In this document: one piece after another, positions 58,201-64,000 of the stretch
Layout: each line of letters begins with the position of its first letter
How positions within the stretch are numbered: position 1 is the first letter of the stretch
Assembly: GCA_033675265.1 (NCBI GenBank)
Contig: JAUJYZ010001178.1
Coordinates: 1 to 64,000 of the forward strand
Origin: Actinostola sp. cb2023
Lineage: Eukaryota; Cnidaria; Anthozoa; Actiniaria; Actinostolidae
DNA length: 64,000 nt
Direction: 5' to 3'
Translations under genes and position numbers: made by a program
The notes under the pieces: model-generated
The model's database searches: none
Told to the model about the DNA's origin: nothing
Seen by the model: the letters and a program-made list of their open reading frames with translations, nothing else

Positions 58201-61200
58201 TTGAGTTCCAAAGTCAAGTAAGTCAAAGTCAAACACTTGACATACCTGAATTTCTTACTGAGGGAGACAGCCCGTTTTAAACCACAGGGATTGACTTCGC
58301 TGGACCATTGAAATACAAGATTCACAAGAAAGATGGAGGCAAGTGCTATATTCTAGTCTTTACTTTACGAGCTGTACATTTGGAGATGACTGTATCTCAA
58401 ACTGCCGACAAGTTCCAGAGGAAGCTAAACACGTTTGTCACCCGATGTACTAGACCATGACTCATTGAGACAACGCTGATGTCGTCTTCAAAGCAACCGT
58501 CACGTGGATCAGAAAGCAGCGCGAGTTAGATGGCAGTTCAACATATCCAGTTCCCATGGTGGGGAGGAATGTATGAGAGACTGATCAGAGATCATTAGAC
58601 ATCAAAGACCTTATACAAGACGATGGGAAGGACCTTGACGTTTGAGCAACTATATGTAGAAGCAGTAATCATGGACATCAAAAGACACACGAATAACTGT
58701 CCCTTAACGTATTAACTACGTGGAGAGTGATGCTGGTGAAGAGCAGATTTTAACCCCAATGTCATGATCAGCTGGGGACAAAATGCTCACTCTTTAGAAG
58801 ACATAGAGCGATGGACAAGATGTGTGTCAGAGATGGAAGAAAGAGTACATCCATAGTCTTATGGAGAGTCATCGTATCAACAAAGGCACAGGCAAGCACC
58901 CCGATGTAGGAGAAGTACATGTAGTACTCATTGATGGAGACGCAAAGAACAGATGTGAATGGAAGAAAGGACGTGTCATGAGACATATCAAAGGAAGAGA
59001 TGGTGTGGTCAGGGGAGTAACCCTCCTCCACAAGGGCGACCATGGTGTGCTCTCTAGAGCTGAAGGCACCTGTCAACCTCTGGTGAGTACCAATCACAGA
59101 TGTACCAGAGTAACGACGAAGCATCAGAGCAGCAGCAAAGGACGCTAGTTCAAGGATACAGATACAGGCTATAGGAAGAAGAATTGCCCTATACCACTAT
59201 GACGTCAATCAAAACAATCTATTGTTTAAACGCTAAGGATCATGGTCGCTAGAGGGGGACAAAACAGCAACAACACAAAGGATTTCCCAAATAAATGTAT
59301 TTTACAGACGGTCTGAAAGCGATAAAAGTCACCAAACACAGTAAATATTGTGGGAAAAGTATCGATGAACATAATATCTGGAAACTAGCCAATTTGAAAT
59401 CAAGCGAACCTCAGCAGAGCAGATTTAGTTCAAATTTCTATTGTTCTTCACGATTCTGTCCCCCTCATAAATAAGCCGTTACGTCATAGTGGTATAGGGC
59501 AATTGAAAGTATAAAGACTTTATTGCCCTGATATACAAAACTCAACCGTATCATATAAAACGAAAGTAGAAAATGAACTTTAGTAGCCTTGGCTATGGGG
59601 ATTTTACATTTCATTTTGCAATAATAGTTTTTGGGTGGCCCCCACTCAAACTTAACATGCTTTTCAGTGACCCCCCAAAATTACACACTTTCAGTGGATA
59701 CTAAATATCATGACTCCTGGCTCCTTCCACAGTAGTAATACATATTCGTTCCCCGAAAGTAAGGGTCCAAGTGTGCAGGATATTGTTGTTACTGGGAAAG
59801 CCCTCCTTTATGCAGTAGAGAACCTGCTGATCCACGTTTTCTATTCTGATTGATGTAAGCGGATGATCAGTCTAGATGGATCCCCCTTTCCGAGTTTTGT
59901 CAAATATTTTCGGTAACGCCCGGTACTGGAGAAAGTGGCTGGCCCCCTCCAAATCCCCATAGCTAGCCCCCCCTCCCCCCATCAGATACATTATGAATCC
60001 TTTAGGAGAGTGTGAGCGGAAGTTGATTCTTGTAAAGCTGAGAGATGGGGTTCCTGTGTTATGATTTGATATGTAATCTGATAGGGGGTGTTAAGCGAGA
60101 GTATGCATTCCCGTGTAAGAGTGAAGCGAGAGCGAGCGAGTAAGTGAAAATAACTAGTGCTTTACAATGTTGATAAAAAGTGATTGATGGGAAATTTAGT
60201 ATTCCAGATCAAGTCGGAACATATCCCACAACACGGCTAATTCACAACAAATATAAGCAAGTGCTCCACGTAACACTTTTTTCGAACATAAATAAATAAG
60301 CTAAGGGGATTATACGCCATATATAATTTATGAAAAAAGTAATCATGTGACCTATTTCTGATAAATTGTTTTACATACGTACAGTAAAAAGCCATATATT
60401 GTTTTAACAACTAATTTCGTTGACGTTTTCATTTTAAAAACGTAAAAATCGCCGCTTATATTCATGCGAGCCTCGTTTTCATGCTGAAGGATATAAGGGA
60501 GAAACTTCAATTGCGAATAATTAGAGCCCGCTACAATTTTGCGAAGGCTATCATATGACATTTGACACACTTTAAGGTCATAATCAAAATAGTACTACTA
60601 AGAATTTGCCCCCTGATATGGTACTAAAAAAAACCCTGGCTCATGGACTATTAGAGGGGGGCGCTTATTAGAGGGGGGCGCTTATTAGAGGGGGGCGCTT
60701 ATTAGAGGGGGCGCTTATTAGAGGGGGCACTTATTAGAGGGGGGCACTTATTAGAGGGGGCGCTTATTAGAGGGGGCGCTTATTAGAGGGGGACGCTTAT
60801 TAGAGAGGGCACTTATTAGAAGGGGGCGCTTATTAGAGGGGGCGCTTATTAGAGGGGGCGCTTATTAGAGGGGGCACTTATTAGAGGGGGGCACTTATTA
60901 GAGGGGGCGCTTATTAGAGGGGGCGCTTATTAGAGGGGGCGCTTATTAGAGGGGGCACTTATTAGAGGGGGCGCTTATTAGAGGGGGGCGCTTATTAGAG
61001 GGGGCGCTTATTAGAGGGGGCACTTATTAGAGGGGGGCACTTATTAGAGGGGGCGCTTATTAGAGGGGGCGCTTATTAGAGGGGGTGCTTATTAGAGGGG
61101 GCGCTTATTAGAGGGGGGCGCTTATTAGAGGGGGGCACTTATTAGAGGGGGTGCTTATTAGAGGGGGGTGCTTATTAGAGGGGGGCGCTTATTAAAGGGG

Positions 61201-63721
61201 GATGCTTATTATAGAGAGGAACGCTTAGTACAAAATGGCTCCAAATTAAAGGGGGGCGCTTAATAGAGGGGAGGTGCTTATTGGAGGGGGGCACTTAATA
61301 GAAGATTTACGGTAAGGACTGTTATTACAAAATGTGAATATTTTCATGTGCTTGTTTGCATATCACATGTACACTTCGTGCCATAGAAAATCTAGGTCTG
61401 ATTTGAATAATTTGCCAACACAAAACCAGCATTCACTTTGGTCTTGGCTTGATGCTTGTTCCTTTGAACGCGACAACGTTTTTTGAAATAGGTGCACATG
61501 TAATGATGCGTAGACCACACTGTCTAACTTGTAGCCATTGGTTTTCAGCCTCTAAGAATATTTGTGATGTCAGTTCAGAAAGTAAAGGAGGAGTTCGATG
61601 TATCCGTGCAAGTCCTGATGGACAGCTCTTGGCTGTTGGTGAAAGATCTGGTAATGTTAGGTTAGTATGGTCAACAGCTACTGTCTACATCCTGGTTAAT
61701 GACATGGTTGAATAATGTAACAAAGGGTTAATACTTGTTGTAGCAATGCCTTTTTTACCAGGACAGGTAATATAGCCTACAGTCAAATTAGCCACTTTAT
61801 TATGTGATGGTTTTATTTTCCTGGTTGTGTGCAGTAGGGCTGTCATTTGAGTACTAAAGAAAGGGGATTGATTTACTGATATTTTTATGTTTATCACAGA
61901 GTGTATGACTGCATGTTCCTGGATGAAATCCTCAATATTGACGCTCATGAATCTGAAGTCCTTTGTCTAGAATTTTCACCTCCTGAATCAGGTAGAGAAG
62001 CTTGCTTAATGTATCATTGTTGCATGCATGTATCATGTATAGCAGTTATGTTACTTTTCGTGCCGTGCGGTGATGGTACCGTGCTGTGACCGTGCCATGT
62101 CCAAGCATTCTGACTGGTTGAGCAATGATTTTGCGCACTGTGATTGGTTGAATACAATGTCTTCGATTCCGTACCGTGACCGTAACTCCGTGCCGTAGGT
62201 TTCCCACTCATACGAAAACTACTCTAACGATAATTCCTTGATAAACAACAACAACTATTGACTCATGAAATAGCAAGTTTACTTGTTTATGGGGAATTGT
62301 GGGACGAACTAGCTGTTGTAGCTGTTTCCCACTCATACGAAAACTACTCTAACGATAATTCCTTGATAAACAACAACAACTATTGACTCATGAAATAGCA
62401 AGTTTACTTGTTTATGGGGAATTGTGGGACGTACTAGCTGTTGTATGGGAAGCTCCATTAGTTTGGAGGTTTCTTGGTGTTGCAGAACACCAGATGACGT
62501 TAGACAATGAACACAAAGGACGAGAAGAATGAACTTGAACCAAAACAATACCCTGCATACAAAGAAACCTAACCAAGAATACAATGCAGACTGTAGCACC
62601 AAGAAACACCAATTAGTTTGAATAATAGTGATGTATCAACGTTTGAAGTAACTGAGTTTTGACTCAACAATTTTATTTCCCAGTCGCTTCTCCATGTTTT
62701 ATGCTAAACAGATAGCAATGGCGCCCCTAAAACAATCCGCCTTAATTTACCCATAACTCCAAAATTGTGAATACTGTACTTTGGGAATCAATCCATGGTA
62801 CATGTCAGTACCGCTCAAAAGTAACTGACCAGGATCTCGCGATACGAGTTTATCATATCATGATACGATAAACTTGTACCATCCCTACACTCTCTTGTAC
62901 CTTGACTACAGTTGATCCAATTTCATCTTGCGTTTTTACACTATTTTATGTTGCCTGTTTGAATTACTAGATATTTGATGTCATTTTGTTTGTACAGGTA
63001 ATAAGTTACTTGCATCAGCTGGTCGCGACCGTTTAATCCATGTGTTTGATGTGAATAAGGAATTTTCACTGATCCAAACATTGGATGACCACTCAGCATC
63101 AATAACATCCATCAAGTTTAGTGGTTAGTATCACCATCATTATCATCATCAGCAGCTTTATCATCACCATTATCATCATTATCACCCTCCTCTCACCGCT
63201 GTGGTTCCCTGCTGGCGAGGTCTCTCTGATTCTTCCTTGGGAGCATCAGAAAGAATCAGAGAGACCTCGCCAGCAGGGAACTGATGTGGTGACTGGTTCA
63301 ATTCCTGAACCAGATGCTTCATGTTAGTTGAGTTTGTCAGTTCATTCTCTCCCTTGATTAAAGTTTTTTTTCTGGGCTCCCTCATGATCAGTATTAAAAA
63401 GATAGAATAGTAGCTACATTGTAGCTGCAGTTAACTGCTACATTTTGTGTATATTAAACACTTGAGACGGTATAAACATTTGATTTGCAATGTCTATAGA
63501 TGGGAAATGACTGAAACTCAGGAAACCATCGTGGTGGTTTTCATTCTTTCTTCAAAACAATAATCTACTATCTATGTCTGTGTCTATTCTTTAATTGTCT
63601 TTGATAAAGACAATGCATTAAATCATTCAGTTTCTGTTTGATCACAGTTGATGAGAATGGCATCCTCCAGTTACTGAGCTGCAGTGCTGACAAGTCTATT
63701 ATATTCCGTTCTGCTCAAAAA
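37015..63721 (+). CDS. MAPKBP1/WDR62: MAPKBP1/WDR62-type WD40 scaffold protein, 5' half
   Basis: Twenty exons (listed separately) join in frame with GT-AG borders to 595 codons; the gene continues past the window end. The order of conserved blocks matches the N-terminal WD40 region of vertebrate MAPKBP1 and WDR62: [153 protein letters not shown] and [15 protein letters not shown]. Vertebrate members are scaffolds for JNK signalling, and WDR62 acts at spindle poles and centrosomes. Invertebrates usually have one gene corresponding to both, so I do not choose between the names. The JNK-binding C-terminal half would lie beyond 64000. Exons are 38-183 bp; introns range from 89 bp to 8.6 kb and hold most of the repeats. 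Confidence 0.93.
37212..37303 (+). CDS. WD40 gene exon 2
   Basis: [20 protein letters not shown] through IVAYPAG; acceptor TTTTAG, donor GTAAGT. Highly conserved family signature. Intron 1 is only 89 bp. Confidence 0.92.
39712..39997. mobile_element. Inverted-repeat element in intron 2
   Basis: GCATAATCGTTGTCGGGTTG with flanking AATT and AAAATCAT at 39721-39752 recurs as its complement at 39957-39990. About 200 bp lie between. Probable MITE; flanking duplication not clear. Confidence 0.55.
40881..41239. mobile_element. ~360-bp foldback element in intron 2
   Basis: Long inverted arms of about 150 bp: TGAGGGTTTATCACGTAATT at the left and the complement at the right, continuing through CTCATAGGACAAA, AAAGAGCTCGTTGAAATTAG and AAAAGATCG. 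Low divergence between arms. Confidence 0.75.
41315..41377 (+). CDS. WD40 gene exon 3
   Basis: [20 protein letters not shown] followed by S; matches the CVVVLFNPRKHKQ block. Acceptor ATACAG, donor GTAAGT. Confidence 0.9.
   Translation: MYSGSFQSTTKQARIYSQCF
41392..43783. repeat. 20-bp minisatellite filling intron 3
   Basis: About 119 units of CATAGCAGCCCCAGTAAACT with sporadic substitutions and short indels, occupying nearly all of intron 3 (41378-43803). It starts ~15 bp after the donor and ends 20 bp before the acceptor. A variant (TAAACGCATAGCAGTCC) occurs at 42224, 42941 and 43652, spaced 717 and 711 bp, which suggests higher-order duplication of about 36 units. Confidence 0.97.
43804..43861 (+). 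CDS. WD40 gene exon 4
   Basis: [20 protein letters not shown]; 58 bp, acceptor TTTCAG, donor GTTAGT, ends phase 0. Confidence 0.93.
43862..44169. repeat. 77-bp tandem repeat starting at the exon 4 donor
   Basis: Four units starting at 43862, 43939, 44016 and 44093. Each begins GTTAGTAACGTATGTGACTG and ends GAGTTCTTGAGACATG. The first base of unit 1 is the first base of the intron, so the donor GTTAGT is present four times. Confidence 0.95.
44197..44555. repeat. pogo-like element with iterated TATAACGAT motif
   Basis: Starts CAGTGGAACCTCAATATAAC and continues with repeats of CGATATAACGAT. Inverted relatives (TTATATCGGGAATTCGTTGT) lie near 44505-44525. The right end is not clear. Non-coding. 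Confidence 0.55.
44910..45011 (+). CDS. WD40 gene exon 5
   Basis: [20 protein letters not shown] to HGVSCV; 34 codons, acceptor AATATAG, donor GTACGT. WD unit ending VRVWSM. Confidence 0.92.
45188..45265 (+). CDS. WD40 gene exon 6
   Basis: [20 protein letters not shown] then NVWNWK; 26 codons, acceptor TTGTCAG, donor GTGAGT. Confidence 0.93.
45527..46222. repeat. (ATT)n tracts and a poly-C run in intron 6
   Basis: ATT/TTA runs at about 45527-45620, 45666-45746, 46127-46147 and 46158-46222; a C run of about 12 near 45619-45630. The segment 45740-45905 between them has more balanced composition and an open frame on the - strand that I cannot assign. Confidence 0.9.
46371..46516. repeat. 146-bp palindrome in intron 6
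   Basis: GGTAATCATACG at the left and its near-complement at the right, continuing inward through GTTCAATTTGGAA, AATAATTTGCACA and GTGTTTTTCAAAGAG. Short loop; arms imperfect. Probably a foldback MITE. Confidence 0.75.
46768..46806 (+). CDS. WD40 gene exon 7
   Basis: Micro-exon of 39 bp coding [13 protein letters not shown], acceptor CATGTAG, donor GTACGT. It corresponds to NIVVASNKVSSR in vertebrates. Confidence 0.85.
46944..46970 (+). repeat. Run of 27 G
   Basis: Uninterrupted G tract in intron 7. It can form a G-quadruplex and is a likely site of length error in sequencing. Confidence 0.95.
47225..47318. repeat. ~48-bp direct tandem duplication in intron 7
   Basis: AATGCGAACAGTACTGATTA to GATTGAAGTATTTGT occurs twice in a row, the second copy nearly unchanged. 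Confidence 0.9.
47360..47461 (+). CDS. WD40 gene exon 8
   Basis: [20 protein letters not shown] then [14 protein letters not shown]; acceptor TCTGTCAG, donor GTACAG. Confidence 0.93.
48092..48274 (+). CDS. WD40 gene exon 9
   Basis: 61 codons, [20 protein letters not shown] to KFVDIG, the largest exon. Contains the family signature LLGELRN..FCDVVCG. Donor GTAAGT. Confidence 0.93.
48292..49312 (+). repeat. 17-bp minisatellite filling intron 9
   Basis: About 60 units of AGGGGTAAGGAACTACT with a few substitutions and CGTAATTAAGG variants, occupying almost all of intron 9 (48275-49373). Each unit contains GGGGTAAGG, a close match to a 5' splice site and similar to the true donor of exon 9 (AGGG-GTAAGT). 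Confidence 0.97.
49374..49444 (+). CDS. WD40 gene exon 10
   Basis: [20 protein letters not shown] then GYIR (Arg split); acceptor TTCTATAG, donor GTATAA. Confidence 0.9.
49753..49842 (+). CDS. WD40 gene exon 11
   Basis: [20 protein letters not shown] then VNVADGINP; matches the LFNPSNLHFLSTLPRPHALG region of vertebrates. Acceptor TTCTAG, donor GTTACT (a weak donor). Confidence 0.9.
49860..50456. other. WD40 gene intron 11
   Basis: AATGAATG-rich low-complexity DNA around 49900-50160, otherwise plain sequence. No gene recognised. Confidence 0.6.
50457..50532 (+). CDS. WD40 gene exon 12
   Basis: [20 protein letters not shown] then DSNQHR; acceptor GTTTAG, donor GTATGT. Confidence 0.9.
50700..51720 (+). 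repeat. 26-bp pyrimidine-rich minisatellite in intron 12
   Basis: About 38 units of CCATCCCTCCCAGTTATCCC TGTAGG with frequent truncated units, ending ~40 bp before exon 13. Each unit contains a pyrimidine stretch followed by CAG or TAG, so each resembles a 3' splice site. Confidence 0.95.
51760..51873 (+). CDS. WD40 gene exon 13
   Basis: [20 protein letters not shown] to [13 protein letters not shown]; 38 codons. Acceptor TTGGCAG, donor GTAAGA. Confidence 0.95.
52029..52128 (+). CDS. WD40 gene exon 14
   Basis: [20 protein letters not shown] to [10 protein letters not shown] unit. Acceptor ATCACAG, donor GTGAGC. Confidence 0.94.
52226..52432. mobile_element. Short inverted-end element in intron 14
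   Basis: AGTGAACTT at the left and AAGTTCACT at the right. Internal CTACGAGTACGACAACGAGT and CTCGTAGTC are also loosely inverted. About 207 bp. Weakly supported MITE. Confidence 0.45.
52558..52595 (+). CDS. WD40 gene exon 15
   Basis: Micro-exon of 38 bp: (G)[12 protein letters not shown]; keeps the frame between exons 14 and 16. Acceptor AATCCAG, donor GTGAGA. Confidence 0.85.
52895..52961 (+). CDS. WD40 gene exon 16
   Basis: [20 protein letters not shown] then NP; corresponds to the DLIKIIYVDGNTQALLDTE region. Acceptor TCTATAG, donor GTAAGT. Confidence 0.9.
53373..53991. mobile_element. 619-bp palindrome flanked by TTAA
   Basis: Arms of about 290 bp (GGTGGCTCAAAGTAGACTTA... at the left) meet near 53660. 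TTAA precedes (53369-53372) and follows (53992-53995). Ends GGTGGCTC/GAGCCACC. Non-coding; TTAA targeting suggests piggyBac-type mobilisation. Confidence 0.85.
54042..54116 (-). mobile_element. tRNA-derived SINE head
   Basis: On the - strand, TGGCTTAGTTGGTTAGTGC fits an RNA polymerase III A box (at 54091-54109) and GGTTCGTATCTTC fits a B box (54052-54064), about 30 bp apart, as in a tRNA. The stems do not close into a proper cloverleaf at the 3' side, so I call a SINE head or tRNA relic rather than a tRNA gene. Confidence 0.55.
54418..55081. mobile_element. 664-bp palindrome flanked by TTAA
   Basis: Arms of about 320 bp, nearly perfect (AGGTGACTCCAACATAATTA... less the flanking TTAA, and complement), meeting near 54750. 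TTAA at 54414-54417 and 55082-55085. It is inserted in the left end of the larger element: removing it restores CTTTTATTAA-GCGCCC. Confidence 0.87.
55105..55865. repeat. 18-bp array GCGCTTATTAGAGGGGG, left
   Basis: About 30 units of GGGGCGCTTATTAGAGGG (17-19 bp) in two blocks, 55105-55175 and 55398-55865, separated by ~220 bp of single-copy sequence. Confidence 0.92.
56613..56840. mobile_element. MITE, GTCGTTTTCG family
   Basis: Ends ATAGAGTCGTTTTCGTATGA and TCATACGAAAACAACTCTAT, interior GATTGGTTGA, CGGTGGCCGTGCCGT. 228 bp. Confidence 0.8.
56880..59148 (+). mobile_element. Decayed BEL/Pao retrotransposon, pol 3' half
   Basis: Remnants in the right order, in several frames with stops: the region after the reverse transcriptase ([10 protein letters not shown], ~56990), the BEL/Pao signature [15 protein letters not shown] (~57170), an RNase H-like start ([15 protein letters not shown], ~57418), an integrase zinc-binding segment ([20 protein letters not shown], ~58146), integrase core pieces ([11 protein letters not shown], ~58286; [12 protein letters not shown], ~58553) and the C-terminal domain found after BEL/Pao integrases ([25 protein letters not shown]; ~58936-59025). 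LTRs, gag and protease were not found. It is inactive. Confidence 0.85.
59184..59503. mobile_element. ~320-bp MITE with TTGCCCTATACC ends
   Basis: TTGCCCTATACCACTATGAC at the left and GTCATAGTGGTATAGGGCAA at the right, perfect over 20 bp or more. Sits just downstream of the BEL/Pao remnant. Confidence 0.85.
60649..61300. repeat. 18-bp array GCGCTTATTAGAGGGGG, right
   Basis: About 34 units in the same direct orientation as the left array, with GCACTTATTAGAGG variants recurring every few units. It ends in the right terminus of the 6.9-kb element. Confidence 0.92.
61549..61660 (+). CDS. WD40 gene exon 17
   Basis: (T)[19 protein letters not shown] to [12 protein letters not shown]; matches [20 protein letters not shown]. 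Acceptor TTTTCAG, donor GTTAGT. Confidence 0.92.
61900..61991 (+). CDS. WD40 gene exon 18
   Basis: [20 protein letters not shown] then [10 protein letters not shown]; contains the AHDSEILCLEYS signature. Acceptor ATCACAG, donor GTAGAG. Confidence 0.93.
62050..62222. mobile_element. MITE, GTCGTTTTCG family, 5'-truncated
   Basis: Carries the interior (GTGCCGTGCGGTGATGG, GATTGGTTGAATACAATGTC) and right end (TTTCCCACTCATACGAAAAC) of the family; the left end is missing. Confidence 0.75.
62198..62446. repeat. ~124-bp direct tandem duplication
   Basis: TTTCCCACTCATACGAAAAC through GTGGGACG(A/T)ACTAGCTG TTGTA occurs twice in a row. It includes the MITE right end, so it arose after that insertion. 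Confidence 0.9.
62998..63123 (+). CDS. WD40 gene exon 19
   Basis: (G)[19 protein letters not shown] to [15 protein letters not shown] unit with [13 protein letters not shown]. Acceptor TGTACAG, donor GTTAGT. Confidence 0.95.
63204..63281 (+). repeat. Perfect 31-bp inverted repeat (hairpin) in intron 19
   Basis: Left arm 63204-63234 (GTTCCCTGCTGGCGAGGTCT...), right arm 63251-63281, its exact complement, loop of 16 nt. The intron transcript would form a stem of 31 uninterrupted pairs. Confidence 0.95.
63648..63721 (+). CDS. WD40 gene exon 20
   Basis: [20 protein letters not shown] then RSAQK; matches SCGADKSIYFRTAQ. Acceptor ATCACAG, donor GTAAGC, phase 0. The next exon lies beyond the window. 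Confidence 0.94.
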
Positions 63722-64000
63722 GTAAGCTTCTATATAATTATTTTGTTCATAATTATAAGTCGGAGGAGTTCAAACAGAGGGGGGGTCACAAAGGACATCC
63801 CTTGTCAAGAAAAAAGGGACATACAATGTACATGTACATGTACTCATCTGTGTCCACAAGGAAACTGCTAACCCAGGCCATGTACATGTAGTACTGTATG
63901 CAGTACACTGTAGTAGTATGTAGACCAACACACGTTGCCAGTCTTTGGGTCTGGTATACATTGTAACTGTTAGTTATACTATCTCTCTCATGACGATGAC
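63722..64000 (+). other. Start of WD40 gene intron 20
   Basis: Non-coding, with TACATGTACATGTAC motifs near 63828-63840. No exon recognised. Confidence 0.7.

Larger units (their letters stand above)
54400..61316. mobile_element. ~6.9-kb element with TACCGTAAATCTT ends
   Basis: Left end TACCGTAAATCTTTTATTAA GCGCC and right end GGCACTTAATAGAAGATTTACGGTA are inverted copies. Just inside each lies an array of an 18-bp unit. Inside the arrays a second inverted pair (CCATGAGCCCAG..AGTACCAT..GGGGGCAAATTCT, 55868-55925; complement at 60601-60649) marks the inner border. The centre carries the BEL/Pao remnant. No transposase for the outer element was seen. Confidence 0.65.
52962..61548 (+). other. 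WD40 gene intron 16 (8.6 kb) with nested transposons
   Basis: Contains, in order: plain sequence, a TTAA-flanked palindrome (53373-53991), a tRNA-like SINE head (54042-54116), then a large inverted-end element (54400-61316) that itself contains a second TTAA palindrome, two arrays of an 18-bp repeat, a MITE, a decayed BEL/Pao element and another MITE. No further exon of the host gene is required. Confidence 0.75.

Noticed and set aside
58869..59069. Antisense frames across the BEL/Pao remnant
   Set aside because: The sense frames match integrase and its C-terminal domain; the antisense ones resemble nothing.

Overview
This is eukaryotic (invertebrate animal) DNA. Genes are split by GT-AG introns, most of the sequence is intron, tandem repeat or transposon debris, and the recognisable proteins are metazoan. 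The many TACATGTA-type motifs, dense MITEs and long intronic minisatellites would fit a sponge or another early-branching invertebrate. That placement is an impression, not something the sequence proves.

Left part, about 2.4-35.7 kb: a cluster of five VWA5A-like genes (VIT domain, von Willebrand A domain, conserved C-terminal module). Each full gene has the same three-exon plan: a VIT/VWA exon of about 1.2 kb, a middle exon of exactly 115 bp, and a terminal exon of 1.1-1.4 kb. There are two subtypes. Type A lies on the + strand: copy 1 at 5428-9052, copy 2 at 13136-16698, copy 4 at 24429-26422. Type B lies on the - strand: copy 3 at 20558-24013 and copy 5 at 30858-35652. Copies 3 and 5 are open throughout (805 and 814 codons). 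Copy 1 has many small indels, copy 2 has a 2-bp frameshift, and copy 4 has no VIT/VWA exon. Copies 1 and 2 are a tandem duplication of about 7.7 kb. The convergent pairs copy 2/copy 3 and copy 4/copy 5 are a larger segmental duplication. One inversion junction at 24175/24176 joins the leader of copy 3 to the first intron of copy 4. The A and B genes are near-identical in the VIT/VWA exon and in the last ~90 codons but clearly different between these, which is the pattern expected from gene conversion.

Right part, 37.0 kb to the window end: the 5' half of one large + strand gene for a MAPKBP1/WDR62-type WD40 scaffold protein. Twenty exons, 595 codons, join in frame with correct splice sites and run off the right edge. 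Introns 3, 9 and 12 are filled almost completely by minisatellites with 20-, 17- and 26-bp units. Intron 16 (8.6 kb) holds two large TTAA-flanked palindromes, a tRNA-like SINE head, and a ~6.9-kb inverted-repeat element with a decayed BEL/Pao retrotransposon inside. The gene is divergent from copy 5 across a 1.36-kb interval.

Mobile DNA is varied: TTAA-flanked MITEs (one proved by its empty paralogous site), a pogo-like MITE with TA flanks, a MITE family with at least four copies, and several families whose terminal-repeat motif has expanded into tandem arrays. No rRNA gene, intact tRNA gene or CRISPR array was seen.
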